From the NCBI GenBank assembly GCA_015655315.1, contig JAATFH010000119.1, positions 1-32,896 on the forward strand: a stretch of DNA of 32,896 bases. Reading direction: 5' to 3'. How positions within the stretch are numbered: the stretch's first letter is position 1; each line of letters starts with the position of its first letter. The notes under the pieces were generated by a model that saw only the letters and a list, made by a program, of their open reading frames with translations, did no database searches and had not been told where the DNA came from. The translations under genes and the position numbers were made by a program. Positions 17,075-24,842 of the stretch are shown here, one piece after another. The stretch comes from Terriglobales bacterium. GTDB taxonomy: Bacteria; Acidobacteriota; Terriglobia; Terriglobales; Acidobacteriaceae.

Positions 17075-20000
17075 TTTCCAGCATTACTCCTCAAGGCGTT
17101 GTTAAAAATATCCGCCGTCACATAGCGCGTCTGATACGTCTGCCAATCCGTGGTGTGGTTTCGGTACACCCAATCATCGTTCAGCTTACCCGGGGGCGTA
17201 TCGTATACCGTTCGAGCATGATAGGGATAAGGCAATACAGTCTGCGAATACGTGGAGTTGTAGTCGCCATCTTTGATCCAGCCATCACCGGCAATCACAT
17301 AGTCCCGTACCCAGTCTGCTGGCGGCGGTGCCGGAGCAGCAAAGCGAAGCGCCAACTCATCGCCCGCATTCATGATGACATAGCGGTCATCGATACCAGA
17401 CAGCAGCGGACGCACATCTCCAAAGCGAGTGTAGTAGCCCGCCAGATCGCGCCATATCTGGGTCGTTGCCAGCAGGTGGTTGTAATCGGGGATTTCCGGA
17501 GAAGAAGCATTGGCCTGATGAATGACAGAGTAGCCCCGGTAATGCAAGTCGGCTTCACTGGGAGCTAGCCGCGTGATTTTCAGTGTCGTATCGGGCAGCC
17601 CCTTTGCCCACTCCATCGAGTCCCAATACACTTCGAGGCTCGTACGCAGACGCACCTTGCGCGGAGTTCCGGGAACAAAAACATTCGTCAGATCGATGAG
17701 GCATGTTTTATTACGGCCCGCAGGGAAGCCGAGATTCGGTTTCGCCACCTTCCAGCCGCCGTGTCCATCCGGAACCTCAAGACTCAACGGACGCGGCAAC
17801 TCATGCTGCCCCTGGCTCATCGCGATGTTGATCGAAGAGTCGGACGGATGCAGCCAGCCGCGCGCAACCAGCCACAATGGTCCACTCGTTGGCGCATCTT
17901 TTCCCAGGTCAACCTCAACATAGTGATCGCGAGTCACGCCCTGATATTGTCCGCGCCCAAAGGTATCCAGATATTTGCCGTCAAGCGACCGCAGTGTCTC
18001 AGTCACGTCGCGCCCATTGTCGTCCATCGCGCCTGCAATCGGCTGCGGAGGAGCCACTGCCGTCACCGCGAGCTTTACTGCAGGCACGGCATAGCGCTCG
18101 TCAGTGAATATCTCAGTTCCTGCCGGATGATCGACCGTCATCAGCGCCAGGTAGTCGTAGTAATAGGTCTCCCACAACTCGCCGGTGATGCGCAGATCGT
18201 AAAAGCCGTCACGCGGAACAAGCTGGTCGCGCCCGATCTTGTACCACTCCTGCGTAGCCTGAATGCGCGCCGGACCGAGCGAGTTGATGCGCAGGCCGAT
18301 GGCCGATCCCCACGGCACTGTATCCTTCACGAACTCCATTCCCTTGCCGTTGTAGGCGAAAAGGAACGGGCACGAACCCTTCAACCTCTGCTCCGTCACA
18401 ATCTGCTGATCGGCCTTAAGAGCAAACTCCGCGCGCACCGAGCCATTCGGCCAAACGATACGGGCTACATCTACTTCGGTTTGTTCCCCAAGACCGAAGT
18501 GCAGTTCCGGACTCGTAATCGGCTGCTTCTGCACCAGCAGCCCTGAGCGAATCTCGATATCTCCTCCGATACCGAAGGAGTTAATGCGCTGGTCGCCTGT
18601 GGCCTGGCGTGCGCGAGGCCGAATGATCTGCCAGTGATAATTTTTCGTCCCGCGATTGACCAACTCGACGGCTTGACCATCGGTAGCAATTCCTAATAGA
18701 TCGAGCCGCCCAGTCCCCAGAAAATCGGCCGCATCGAAAACCGAACCCATATCTGCAGGTTTGGACATCGACACGAATTTGGTCTGCGCGTCCTGAAGCC
18801 AGATAGCCGCTCCCTGCCCGCCACTCACCTGAGCCAGCAGCAGATCGAAAGCACCGTTGTTGTCGAGGTCGCCGACACGCAGACGAACATCATGTGTAAA
18901 GAAATTTCCGGCATCGGGCACGTTCGCAATCGTCGCTGTCGTCCATCCTCCGCCATCGCTTATTTCGGATAGCGTCACAATACTGCCATCTCCGCGAACT
19001 GCAATCAGGCCGAGCGAGCCATTTTCATTCACATCTGCGACAGCAATCGCTTTCACGCCTGAGAAGCCAGCGAGGACTGCCTGCTCGTGAAACTTGCCCG
19101 AACGATCGTTGATGAAAACATGAAGCTGATTGGAGCCATCGATGAATGCCGCATCCGGATTACCATCGCCGTTCAGATCGGCCCACACAAACTGCTGGAT
19201 ACCGGAGACCCCGGTAAAAACCTGCATCGACTGAAACGTGCCGTCGCCATTGTTCCGCAAAACAAAAGGCGACCCGTGCTTTGCGCTGACAACAATATCG
19301 AGATCGCCGTCGGCTTCGATGTCCGCTGCCCATGCCCCTGTACAAGCACTGTCTACGATGGATCGAGGCAGCTTCGTCTGCGCGGTTACATCGGTAAAAG
19401 CATCCGGCTTGTCCTGCCTTAGAAAGCGGAGGCCACCCGCACCGGCCAGAACAATATCTGTCTTGAAGTCGTAATTGAAATCGATGGGCAAGATCCCTTC
19501 CGGCGACGGCGCAAGATTCGCAGAGCCGCCCGGAAACGGAAAAGTGGCTCCCGTATTCAAGTGCACTTCGCGCGCATTCGCGACCGCGACAGCCGGTGCA
19601 CCCGAGCCATTGAGCGATATGGGTCCGATCCAACCCCACTTTCCTGCAGGCAGGTTCGCAACAGGCTGAGGCGCAAACGTTATCGCCGTATCGGGAGAAG
19701 CAGGTTTAAACACCGGCGAGGCCAGACGCAGAAAATGCGTAAAAGGGATGGCCTCTTCTCCCGGTTGTGGTTTGATCTCCGATAAACTGGCGCGAAACTC
19801 CGGCACCTGCATCAGCACATTCCGCAGAAAGATCGATCTCGTTGCCGCTGCTCTTGGTTCCGGCCCGGCAGCAGTAGCCTGCAAAGTTGCGAGCTGCTGT
19901 TTTACATCGGATGGCCATGTGCCGGACTGAGCCGCAATCCTGGCCACGGTGGAGCGCAACGTCTCCGCATCGCCACGCTTCGCGGCAATCCTGCTCAGTT

Positions 20001-20601
20001 CCAGCAGTGCGGCAAGATTATTGGGCTGCGCCGCCAGAATCTGCTCCATGAGCTTCTGAAAATCTGCATCGCTGTTCGCATCACCCTGACGCTCGACTTC
20101 CGATGCAAGCTGGTAAATTGCCCGCAAATTAGCCGGGTTCAGTTCGATTGCCTGGCGCAGATCGGTGATTGCCTTGGGCGAGTTGCCGCGATTGCTTTCC
20201 AACAGCCCCAACAGGTAGTAGATCCGGTCATTCTTCGGCGCGAGTTCGCGCGCCCGGTCCAACCGCTGCCCCGCCGTGTCAAAACTACGTTGGCGCAGGG
20301 CCAGAATGCCCCAGTTGGCCCAACCCGCCGGCTCACCGGGAACGATCTGCGTCGCTTTCCCCAGATTGCTTTCCGCGCGCACATCATCGCCAACCTGCAG
20401 CGCAGCCAGGCCGACGTAAAACGTGGAAACGAAATCGGCATACGTCTTGGAAGCAGGATCGGGCAAGCGGGCAGCAGAATGACACCCCCCAGCGAGGCAG
20501 GCCAGCAGAGCTAAAATGCAGACAAAGAGTCTTCCCTGGAAGAGATTGATTCTGAAGGTATGGTTGTTCAGAGCCCGGTCATTTCGTATCCGAATTCTCA
20601 T
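17071..20601 (-). CDS. TPR / FG-GAP / ASPIC-UnbV lipoprotein with large C-terminal module
   Basis: 1176-residue protein with an export signal ending near CLAGGC, probably a lipoprotein. Residues about 50-240 contain TPR-like repeats (GWANWGILALRQ, YYLLGLLESNRG, RAIYQLASEVERQ). A looser FG-GAP region follows (DFNYDFKTD, DIEADGDLD, DLNGDGNPD, DLDNNGAFD), with degenerate calcium loops, then an ASPIC-like segment (NSFGIGGDIEIRSG, LHFGLGEQ, IVWPNGS). From about 742 to the end it matches the module of the 5081-8500 protein: SCPFLFAYNGKGMEFV, DHPAGTEIFTDERY, MDDNGRDVTETL, LGFPAGRNKT, EVYWDSMEWAKG, HYRGYSV, YTRFGDVRPLL. ATG 20601 gives a normal signal n-region; ATG 20634 is also possible and neither has a good SD. 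First gene of the four-gene operon. Confidence 0.83.
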   Translation of the reverse strand: MRIRIRNDRALNNHTFRINLFQGRLFVCILALLACLAGGCHSAARLPDPASKTYADFVSTFYVGLAALQVGDDVRAESNLGKATQIVPGEPAGWANWGILALRQRSFDTAGQRLDRARELAPKNDRIYYLLGLLESNRGNSPKAITDLRQAIELNPANLRAIYQLASEVERQGDANSDADFQKLMEQILAAQPNNLAALLELSRIAAKRGDAETLRSTVARIAAQSGTWPSDVKQQLATLQATAAGPEPRAAATRSIFLRNVLMQVPEFRASLSEIKPQPGEEAIPFTHFLRLASPVFKPASPDTAITFAPQPVANLPAGKWGWIGPISLNGSGAPAVAVANAREVHLNTGATFPFPGGSANLAPSPEGILPIDFNYDFKTDIVLAGAGGLRFLRQDKPDAFTDVTAQTKLPRSIVDSACTGAWAADIEADGDLDIVVSAKHGSPFVLRNNGDGTFQSMQVFTGVSGIQQFVWADLNGDGNPDAAFIDGSNQLHVFINDRSGKFHEQAVLAGFSGVKAIAVADVNENGSLGLIAVRGDGSIVTLSEISDGGGWTTATIANVPDAGNFFTHDVRLRVGDLDNNGAFDLLLAQVSGGQGAAIWLQDAQTKFVSMSKPADMGSVFDAADFLGTGRLDLLGIATDGQAVELVNRGTKNYHWQIIRPRARQATGDQRINSFGIGGDIEIRSGLLVQKQPITSPELHFGLGEQTEVDVARIVWPNGSVRAEFALKADQQIVTEQRLKGSCPFLFAYNGKGMEFVKDTVPWGSAIGLRINSLGPARIQATQEWYKIGRDQLVPRDGFYDLRITGELWETYYYDYLALMTVDHPAGTEIFTDERYAVPAVKLAVTAVAPPQPIAGAMDDNGRDVTETLRSLDGKYLDTFGRGQYQGVTRDHYVEVDLGKDAPTSGPLWLVARGWLHPSDSSINIAMSQGQHELPRPLSLEVPDGHGGWKVAKPNLGFPAGRNKTCLIDLTNVFVPGTPRKVRLRTSLEVYWDSMEWAKGLPDTTLKITRLAPSEADLHYRGYSVIHQANASSPEIPDYNHLLATTQIWRDLAGYYTRFGDVRPLLSGIDDRYVIMNAGDELALRFAAPAPPPADWVRDYVIAGDGWIKDGDYNSTYSQTVLPYPYHARTVYDTPPGKLNDDWVYRNHTTDWQTYQTRYVTADIFNNALRSNAGK

Positions 20602-20772
20602 GCAATCTACTATTTTGGAGGTTCTCCTAGACATATAGCAATGGAATCCGGAGACAGAAGACGATCACTCACTCATCACTCTTCCGAAAACCATTCGCAT
20701 GCACGAGAAAAAGCAATTCCTGGGCATTATCGACATAGAAGCGCAAGCGAAAGTATTTATTTCAGCAAAGAA

Positions 20773-20892
20773 TTGTCATCCTGAGCGAGGCGAAGGATCT
20801 GCTTTTCTTTTCGGTAAGCGGGAGTCAGGGAAAGCAGATCCTTCGACTGCGTAGGACGCAAAAAGCGCGTCATACTCCGCTCAGGATGACAA
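20773..20892. repeat. Nested inverted-repeat element, full copy (120 bp)
   Basis: Outer arms TTGTCATCCTGAGCG (20773-20787) and its exact complement (20878-20892) enclose inner arms CGAAGGATCTGCTTT (20791-20805) and its exact complement (20831-20845). All 15 positions match in both pairs. The structure can fold as two stacked stems. Its right half recurs at 32002-32049. It behaves like a REP/MITE-type dispersed intergenic element; I see no coding capacity or target-site duplication that I can confirm. Confidence 0.85.
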
Positions 20893-20980
20893 CCGAGGCG
20901 TTCTATATGTCGATACGACCTAATGTAGTCAACCTGGATCGAGACTGTCTTCCCCGCATAGCTTGACCTTAGACTCAACC

Positions 20981-21027
20981 TTTTGATGGAGGCACGGTGC
21001 GGAGCCTCCCGGCTAAGATCATCAGAA
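20981..21027 (+). promoter_or_regulatory. Structured RNA leader candidate upstream of ABC operon
   Basis: An outer stem pairs TTTTGATG (20981-20988) with CATCAGAA (21020-21027), eight pairs including one G-U. Inside, GAGGC (20989-20993) pairs with GCCTC (21004-21008) around a 10-nt loop, and an unpaired 11-nt stretch lies on the 3' side. The element ends 10 nt before the GTG start of the first permease gene, where a Shine-Dalgarno sequence is expected but weak, so folding could control translation. I do not recognise it as a known riboswitch class. Confidence 0.35.
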
Positions 21028-21037
21028 CAGTAAAACC

Positions 21038-21808
21038 GTGAGAGGGATTACGAATATTGGCGTCCGCCTTCGTCCATTTGCATTGATCGCAATCCTGCTC
21101 ATTCTCTGGGAGATCGCGGCCCGCAGGCAGTCCGCGCATCTTCTGCCGGGACCGTGGGGAGTCGTTCACGGCATCGCCGATCTCGCGCAGCACGGATTGC
21201 TCGTGAAATATATCGTTGCCTCGTTGTTTCGAGTGACGTGGGGATTTCTTCTGGCTGCAATCCTGGCAATACCGCTCGGGCTGACAATTGGCTGGTATCG
21301 CCGGGCCGAGATGGCCTTGAATCCCATCCTCCAGGTTCTCCGGCCTATTTCCCCGCTTGCGTGGATACCGATCGCCATTCTCTGGTTTGGCGTGGGCGAC
21401 CTTGCAGCCATCTTTCTCATTTTTCTTGGATCGTTTCTTCCCTTATTACTGACCGCTATCAACGCGGCTCGCAGCGTTCCGGCAGTGTACGTCAATGCAG
21501 GCCGCAACTTCGGCCTCGGACCTGTGCGCCTTGTTTACCAGGTTTTTTATCCGGCGGTGGTTCCACAATTGATTGTCGGCCTTCGGATCACGCTTGGCGT
21601 CGCCTGGCTTGTCGTAGTAGCCGCAGAGATGATCGCGGTAAACTCCGGCCTTGGCTTTCTGATCATAGACGCGCGCAACGCCGGCAACCGCTATGACCTT
21701 GTGGTCGCTGGTATGGTCATCATAGGCGTTATCGGCTTACTGCTCGATATGGGAATGCGCTCACTCGAGAAGGTGCGTTCATTCCGCTGGGGATATTCGG
21801 AGGACTAG
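21038..21808 (+). CDS. ABC transporter permease, SsuC/TauC/NrtB type (first of two)
   Basis: 256-residue inner-membrane protein with about six transmembrane segments of the BPD_transp_1 type used by nitrate, sulfonate, taurine and related importers. The cytoplasmic EAA-like loop that contacts the ATPase is visible as AINAARSVPAVYVNAGRNFG. Other family text: LRPISPLAWIPIAILWFGVG and VVAAEMIAVNSGLGFLI. It is closely similar along its length to the second permease at 22593-23375, so the two probably form a heterodimeric pore. The GTG start lacks a strong SD and follows a potential RNA structure. First gene of a five-gene operon; two bases separate its stop from the ATPase start. Confidence 0.9.
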   Translation: MRGITNIGVRLRPFALIAILLILWEIAARRQSAHLLPGPWGVVHGIADLAQHGLLVKYIVASLFRVTWGFLLAAILAIPLGLTIGWYRRAEMALNPILQVLRPISPLAWIPIAILWFGVGDLAAIFLIFLGSFLPLLLTAINAARSVPAVYVNAGRNFGLGPVRLVYQVFYPAVVPQLIVGLRITLGVAWLVVVAAEMIAVNSGLGFLIIDARNAGNRYDLVVAGMVIIGVIGLLLDMGMRSLEKVRSFRWGYSED

Positions 21809-21810
21809 GC

Positions 21811-22596
21811 GTGTCAGTCGCTGAAGCTGTGCTGGCTTCCTCATTAAAAACAAAGCTCCGCGTCGACCATGTCAGCATGGTCTTCAAACGCGGTGGCAAG
21901 AGTACGCCTGTCCTTGAAGACATCAACCTCGAGGTAAAAGACGGCGAGTTCGTCTGCCTGCTGGGTCCTTCGGGATGCGGCAAGACAACACTACTGAATG
22001 CCATGGGCGGGTTCCTGTCGCCCACAAGCGGAGAAATACGCGCAGACGCAGAGATCGTTCATGGACCGGATCCCCGACGCATCTTTGTATTTCAGGAAAG
22101 AGGAGTTTTCCCCTGGCTCACGGTCGAAGGCAATATCGGCTTCGGCTTATTCAAGCTGCCACGCGCAGAGAAAGAGAAACGAATCGCCTACTACATCAAA
22201 ATGGTTGGCCTCGAGGGATTTGAAAAGGCTTACCCGCCGGAGCTTTCAGGCGGTATGAAGCAGCGACTTGAAGTCGCCCGCGCGTTGGCCGTCAATCCGG
22301 ATATGCTCTTCCTCGACGAACCGTTCGGCGCACTGGATTCCATCACGCGCCTGGTCATGCGCGGTGAACTTCTTCGCATCTGGGAAACCGAGCGCAAGAC
22401 GATCATCTTCGTCACGCACGATATCGATGAGGCGGTGCAGCTCGCAGACCGTGTAGTGGTGATGAGCGCGCGTCCGGCAACAATCCGGCAGATAGTAAAC
22501 ATCGATATACCGCATCCGCGCGATATCAGCTCCGCACGCTATCTGGAGTTGCGCGATAGTATTTTCAAGCAGATTGGTCTGGCGCAAAAAAAATGA
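21811..22596 (+). CDS. ABC transporter ATP-binding protein, SsuB/TauB/NrtD type
   Basis: 261-residue cytoplasmic ATPase that powers the importer. Walker A GPSGCGKTT is at 52-60, Q-loop FQERGVFPWLTV is consistent with the nitrate/sulfonate/taurine group, signature LSGGMKQ starts at 145, Walker B MLFLDEP at 165-171, and the D-loop and H-loop (THDIDEAVQLAD) are intact. The GTG start at 21811 has GGAGGA at good spacing within the end of the preceding gene. The stop overlaps the ATG of the second permease (ATGA), after a run of eight A residues. Substrate cannot be inferred from the ATPase. Confidence 0.93.
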   Translation: MSVAEAVLASSLKTKLRVDHVSMVFKRGGKSTPVLEDINLEVKDGEFVCLLGPSGCGKTTLLNAMGGFLSPTSGEIRADAEIVHGPDPRRIFVFQERGVFPWLTVEGNIGFGLFKLPRAEKEKRIAYYIKMVGLEGFEKAYPPELSGGMKQRLEVARALAVNPDMLFLDEPFGALDSITRLVMRGELLRIWETERKTIIFVTHDIDEAVQLADRVVVMSARPATIRQIVNIDIPHPRDISSARYLELRDSIFKQIGLAQKK

Positions 22597-23375
22597 ACTC
22601 GCTTGCAGAGCCACGAAAATGGGAAAAGCTGTTCTGGCCCATCCTTGCGTCCGCGCTGCTGCTGGCGTTATGGCACTGCTCGGTCGTCTGGACGGCCACG
22701 AAGATCTTCCCGTCCCCGCGCGATGTAGAACGAGGACTGGCGGAGTTGCTGCGGCACCATGTCCTGTGGAACGATATCGGCGACTCTCTGCGCCGTGTTT
22801 CCGTTGGCTTTGGAACAGCGGCGCTCATCGGCATCCCTCTTGGGCTGGTGCTCGGCTGGTATCCCGCGGCAAACCAGGTCGTGAATCCAGTGATGCAGAT
22901 ATTGCGGCCTATCAGCCCGATCGCATGGATTCCCATCGCCATCATCCTATTCGGCGTTGGCGACAGAGCTGCGATGTTCCTGATCTTTCTCGGCGCCTTC
23001 TTCCCCATCGTCGTCGCCTGCATCAACGGCGTCTCGAATGTGCCCTCGGTTTTTCGCCGTGCCGGACGCAACTTCGGCCTCACGCCCGTTCAACTTCTGG
23101 CAAAGGTCGTCTTCCCCGCCGCTCTTCCTCAGATTCTCGTCGGCTTGCGCATCGCACTTGGCATCGCATGGCTGGTGGTCGTCGCAGCGGAAATGATTGC
23201 GGTCGATTCCGGCCTGGGTTATCTTGTCATCGATTCGCGCAATTCCGGCAAGAGGTATGACCTCGTGGTTGCCGCCATTCTTCTCATCGGCGTAATCGGC
23301 CTCCTGCTCGATTTCGGTTTTCGCCGCCTGGAGAAGTTGCGGTCCGTTCGCTGGGGGTTCCGTAATGAGTCTTAG
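22593..23375 (+). CDS. ABC transporter permease, SsuC/TauC/NrtB type (second of two)
   Basis: 260-residue membrane permease paralogous to the first one: LRPISPIAWIPIAIILFGVGD, the EAA-like loop CINGVSNVPSVFRRAGRNFG and VVVAAEMIAVDSGLGYLVID align almost word for word. About six transmembrane segments. Most SsuABC/NrtBCD-type importers have one permease gene and use a homodimer, so a tandem pair interrupted by the ATPase gene is noteworthy. It overlaps the ATPase gene by 4 bp at its start and the binding-protein gene by 11 bp at its end, indicating strong translational coupling. Confidence 0.9.
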   Translation: MNSLAEPRKWEKLFWPILASALLLALWHCSVVWTATKIFPSPRDVERGLAELLRHHVLWNDIGDSLRRVSVGFGTAALIGIPLGLVLGWYPAANQVVNPVMQILRPISPIAWIPIAIILFGVGDRAAMFLIFLGAFFPIVVACINGVSNVPSVFRRAGRNFGLTPVQLLAKVVFPAALPQILVGLRIALGIAWLVVVAAEMIAVDSGLGYLVIDSRNSGKRYDLVVAAILLIGVIGLLLDFGFRRLEKLRSVRWGFRNES

Positions 23376-24423
23376 AAACAAAGTTCTATTCGTCATGGGG
23401 GGATGGCTGGTGCTGATCACAGCGCTCCATGGTTATCTGAATGTCAATTGGGGAGCCGTCCTGAACGATTTCCGTCCGCCCGCGAAGCGCAAAGTCGTCG
23501 TCGCGTACGTCCCAGTCACCTGCCAGCTCACTTGTCCCGTAACGGATTACATCTCCAAGTTTTCAGAAAACGGCGAGATTTTTCTGCCTCGCTTGTTTCA
23601 GGGCTTTCCCGAGATTAAGGAAGCTCTGATTTCCAACAAAGTGCAAGCCGCGTTCATCGTTGCTCCGCTGGCCATCGCCCTCGTATCGCAGGATGTGCCC
23701 ATTAAAGTTGTCTACCTCGGTCACCGTTACGGCAGCGCCCTGGTCGTAAGCAAAAATGGCCCGGTAAAAAAATTCTCCGACCTGCGTGGCCGCACGGTCG
23801 CCATCCCCAGCCGCTTCTCCGACGAGCGCCTCATCCTCTTTCGCGCGATGAAGGTCTGGGGCATGAAGCCCGGAGATATCAAAATGGTCGAGATGGCGCC
23901 ACCGGATGTCTCCGGGGCCCTCGCCGCCGGTGCCATCGATGGCTTTGTCATGGGAGAGCCTTTTCCCTCGCAGGCGGAGATGGGAGGCTTTGGCCGCGTT
24001 CTTTTCCAGGCGCGCGATTACTGGCCGGATTACATGTCGTGCATTCTCGTCGTGCGGCAGGACCTGATCGATACAAGACCCGAAACCGTGCAGGTTCTGG
24101 TCGACGGCATCGCCCGGTCCGGTCTGTGGCTGGATAAAGGAAAACCCTACCGCGAAGATGCCGCCGACTTTGTCGGCCGCTACTACTACAACCAGAAACC
24201 GGCGCTGCTGCGATGGGCGCTTACCAAGCCTCTGGACAGAGTCGTCTATAGCCATCTCTCTCCGCGCCAAGCTGATTTCGACATGGTGCGCGACCTGATG
24301 ATGGAAACGGGCGTTCTCGACAAGAAGCTTGATTTTTCCGCCTACACGGATACGCGCTTCTCAGATAGAGCCAGTATCCAGACCGCATGGAAGTATGAGC
24401 CTGGCATTGCAACTGCCAAATAG
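23365..24423 (+). CDS. ABC transporter substrate-binding protein, NrtA/SsuA-like, with Cys pair
   Basis: 352-residue protein with an N-terminal hydrophobic segment (about 7-28) that exports or anchors it, and the two-lobed NMT1/SsuA-type binding fold. Family text includes FQGFPEIKEALISNKVQAAF, LRGRTVAIPSRFSDE, the substrate-facing AAGAIDGFVMGEPFPSQAEM and FSDRASIQTAWKYEPG near the end. Near the mature N-terminus is VTCQLTCPVTDY (C53, C57), and another Cys occurs in YMSCILVV. In this fold the first strand's loop often lines the ligand pocket, so the cysteines could contact a metal or thiol-reactive ligand; that is inference. Fourth gene of the transporter operon. Confidence 0.85.
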   Translation: MSLRNKVLFVMGGWLVLITALHGYLNVNWGAVLNDFRPPAKRKVVVAYVPVTCQLTCPVTDYISKFSENGEIFLPRLFQGFPEIKEALISNKVQAAFIVAPLAIALVSQDVPIKVVYLGHRYGSALVVSKNGPVKKFSDLRGRTVAIPSRFSDERLILFRAMKVWGMKPGDIKMVEMAPPDVSGALAAGAIDGFVMGEPFPSQAEMGGFGRVLFQARDYWPDYMSCILVVRQDLIDTRPETVQVLVDGIARSGLWLDKGKPYREDAADFVGRYYYNQKPALLRWALTKPLDRVVYSHLSPRQADFDMVRDLMMETGVLDKKLDFSAYTDTRFSDRASIQTAWKYEPGIATAK

Positions 24424-24453
24424 ATGAAGTAAACATCACTTACGGAGAAGCAC

Positions 24454-24759
24454 ATGTTACGGAGACGATTTATCCAGCTTATGACCGCCGCAGGCGTGAG
24501 CGGAGTGGCAGCACTCGGCACACTGGAAGCGAGCGACACCCGGACGATCACCTACAAAGTGAAGGGATTTACCTGTATTACCTGCGCTGTTGGGCTGGAA
24601 ACACTGCTTCTCCGGCAGAAAGGCGTGGTGTCAGCCAAGGCCAGCTATCCCGAGGCATCCGTAGTAATCAAATATGTGCCTGCAACAGTTACAGAAGACC
24701 AGCTCAAGGCTTACATTGCGGAAATGGGCTTCACCGCTGAACTGGCGCACCGGGGCTGA
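24454..24759 (+). CDS. Exported heavy-metal-associated (HMA) domain protein
   Basis: 101-residue protein. The N-terminus (LRRRFIQLMTAAGVSGVAAL) has a twin-arginine-like RRxF motif and a hydrophobic core, so it is probably exported, perhaps by Tat. The rest is one ferredoxin-like HMA domain with metal-binding CITC (C41, C44) in GFTCITCAVGLE, and the typical VVIKYVPATVTEDQL second half. Such domains bind Cu(I), Hg(II), Cd(II) or Zn(II) as in MerP or CopZ. GGAG lies just ahead of the ATG; it follows the binding-protein gene by 30 bp and is presumably the last gene of that operon. A periplasmic metal-handling partner for the transporter is likely but unproven. Confidence 0.85.
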   Translation: MLRRRFIQLMTAAGVSGVAALGTLEASDTRTITYKVKGFTCITCAVGLETLLLRQKGVVSAKASYPEASVVIKYVPATVTEDQLKAYIAEMGFTAELAHRG

Positions 24760-24805
24760 ACGATCCAGCGTGCCGTGCACTATCGACCCATCCCCCGCAT
24801 GATAG

Positions 24806-24820
24806 AGTGGTCATACCACT
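24806..24820. promoter_or_regulatory. FadR-type (GntR family) operator palindrome upstream of uxaE
   Basis: A perfect palindrome with 6-bp arms (AGTGGT / ACCACT) around a 3-bp centre CAT. The core TGGTCATACCA fits the TGGT-N3-ACCA consensus of FadR-subfamily GntR repressors, which includes the hexuronate regulators UxuR and ExuR. It lies 23 bp before the chosen uxaE start. The regulator gene itself is not in this window. Confidence 0.55.
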
Positions 24821-24842
24821 TGAAGTCGGGGAGCATGGACCA

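Larger units (their letters stand above)
20602..21037. other. Divergent intergenic region (436 bp)
   Basis: It separates the minus-strand TPR/ASPIC operon from the plus-strand ABC transporter operon and must contain both promoters. It holds the nested inverted repeat (20773-20892) and a structured leader (20981-21027), annotated separately. In the remaining parts (20602-20772, 20893-20980) I see no convincing open reading frame and no clear matched -35/-10 pair. Confidence 0.5.
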
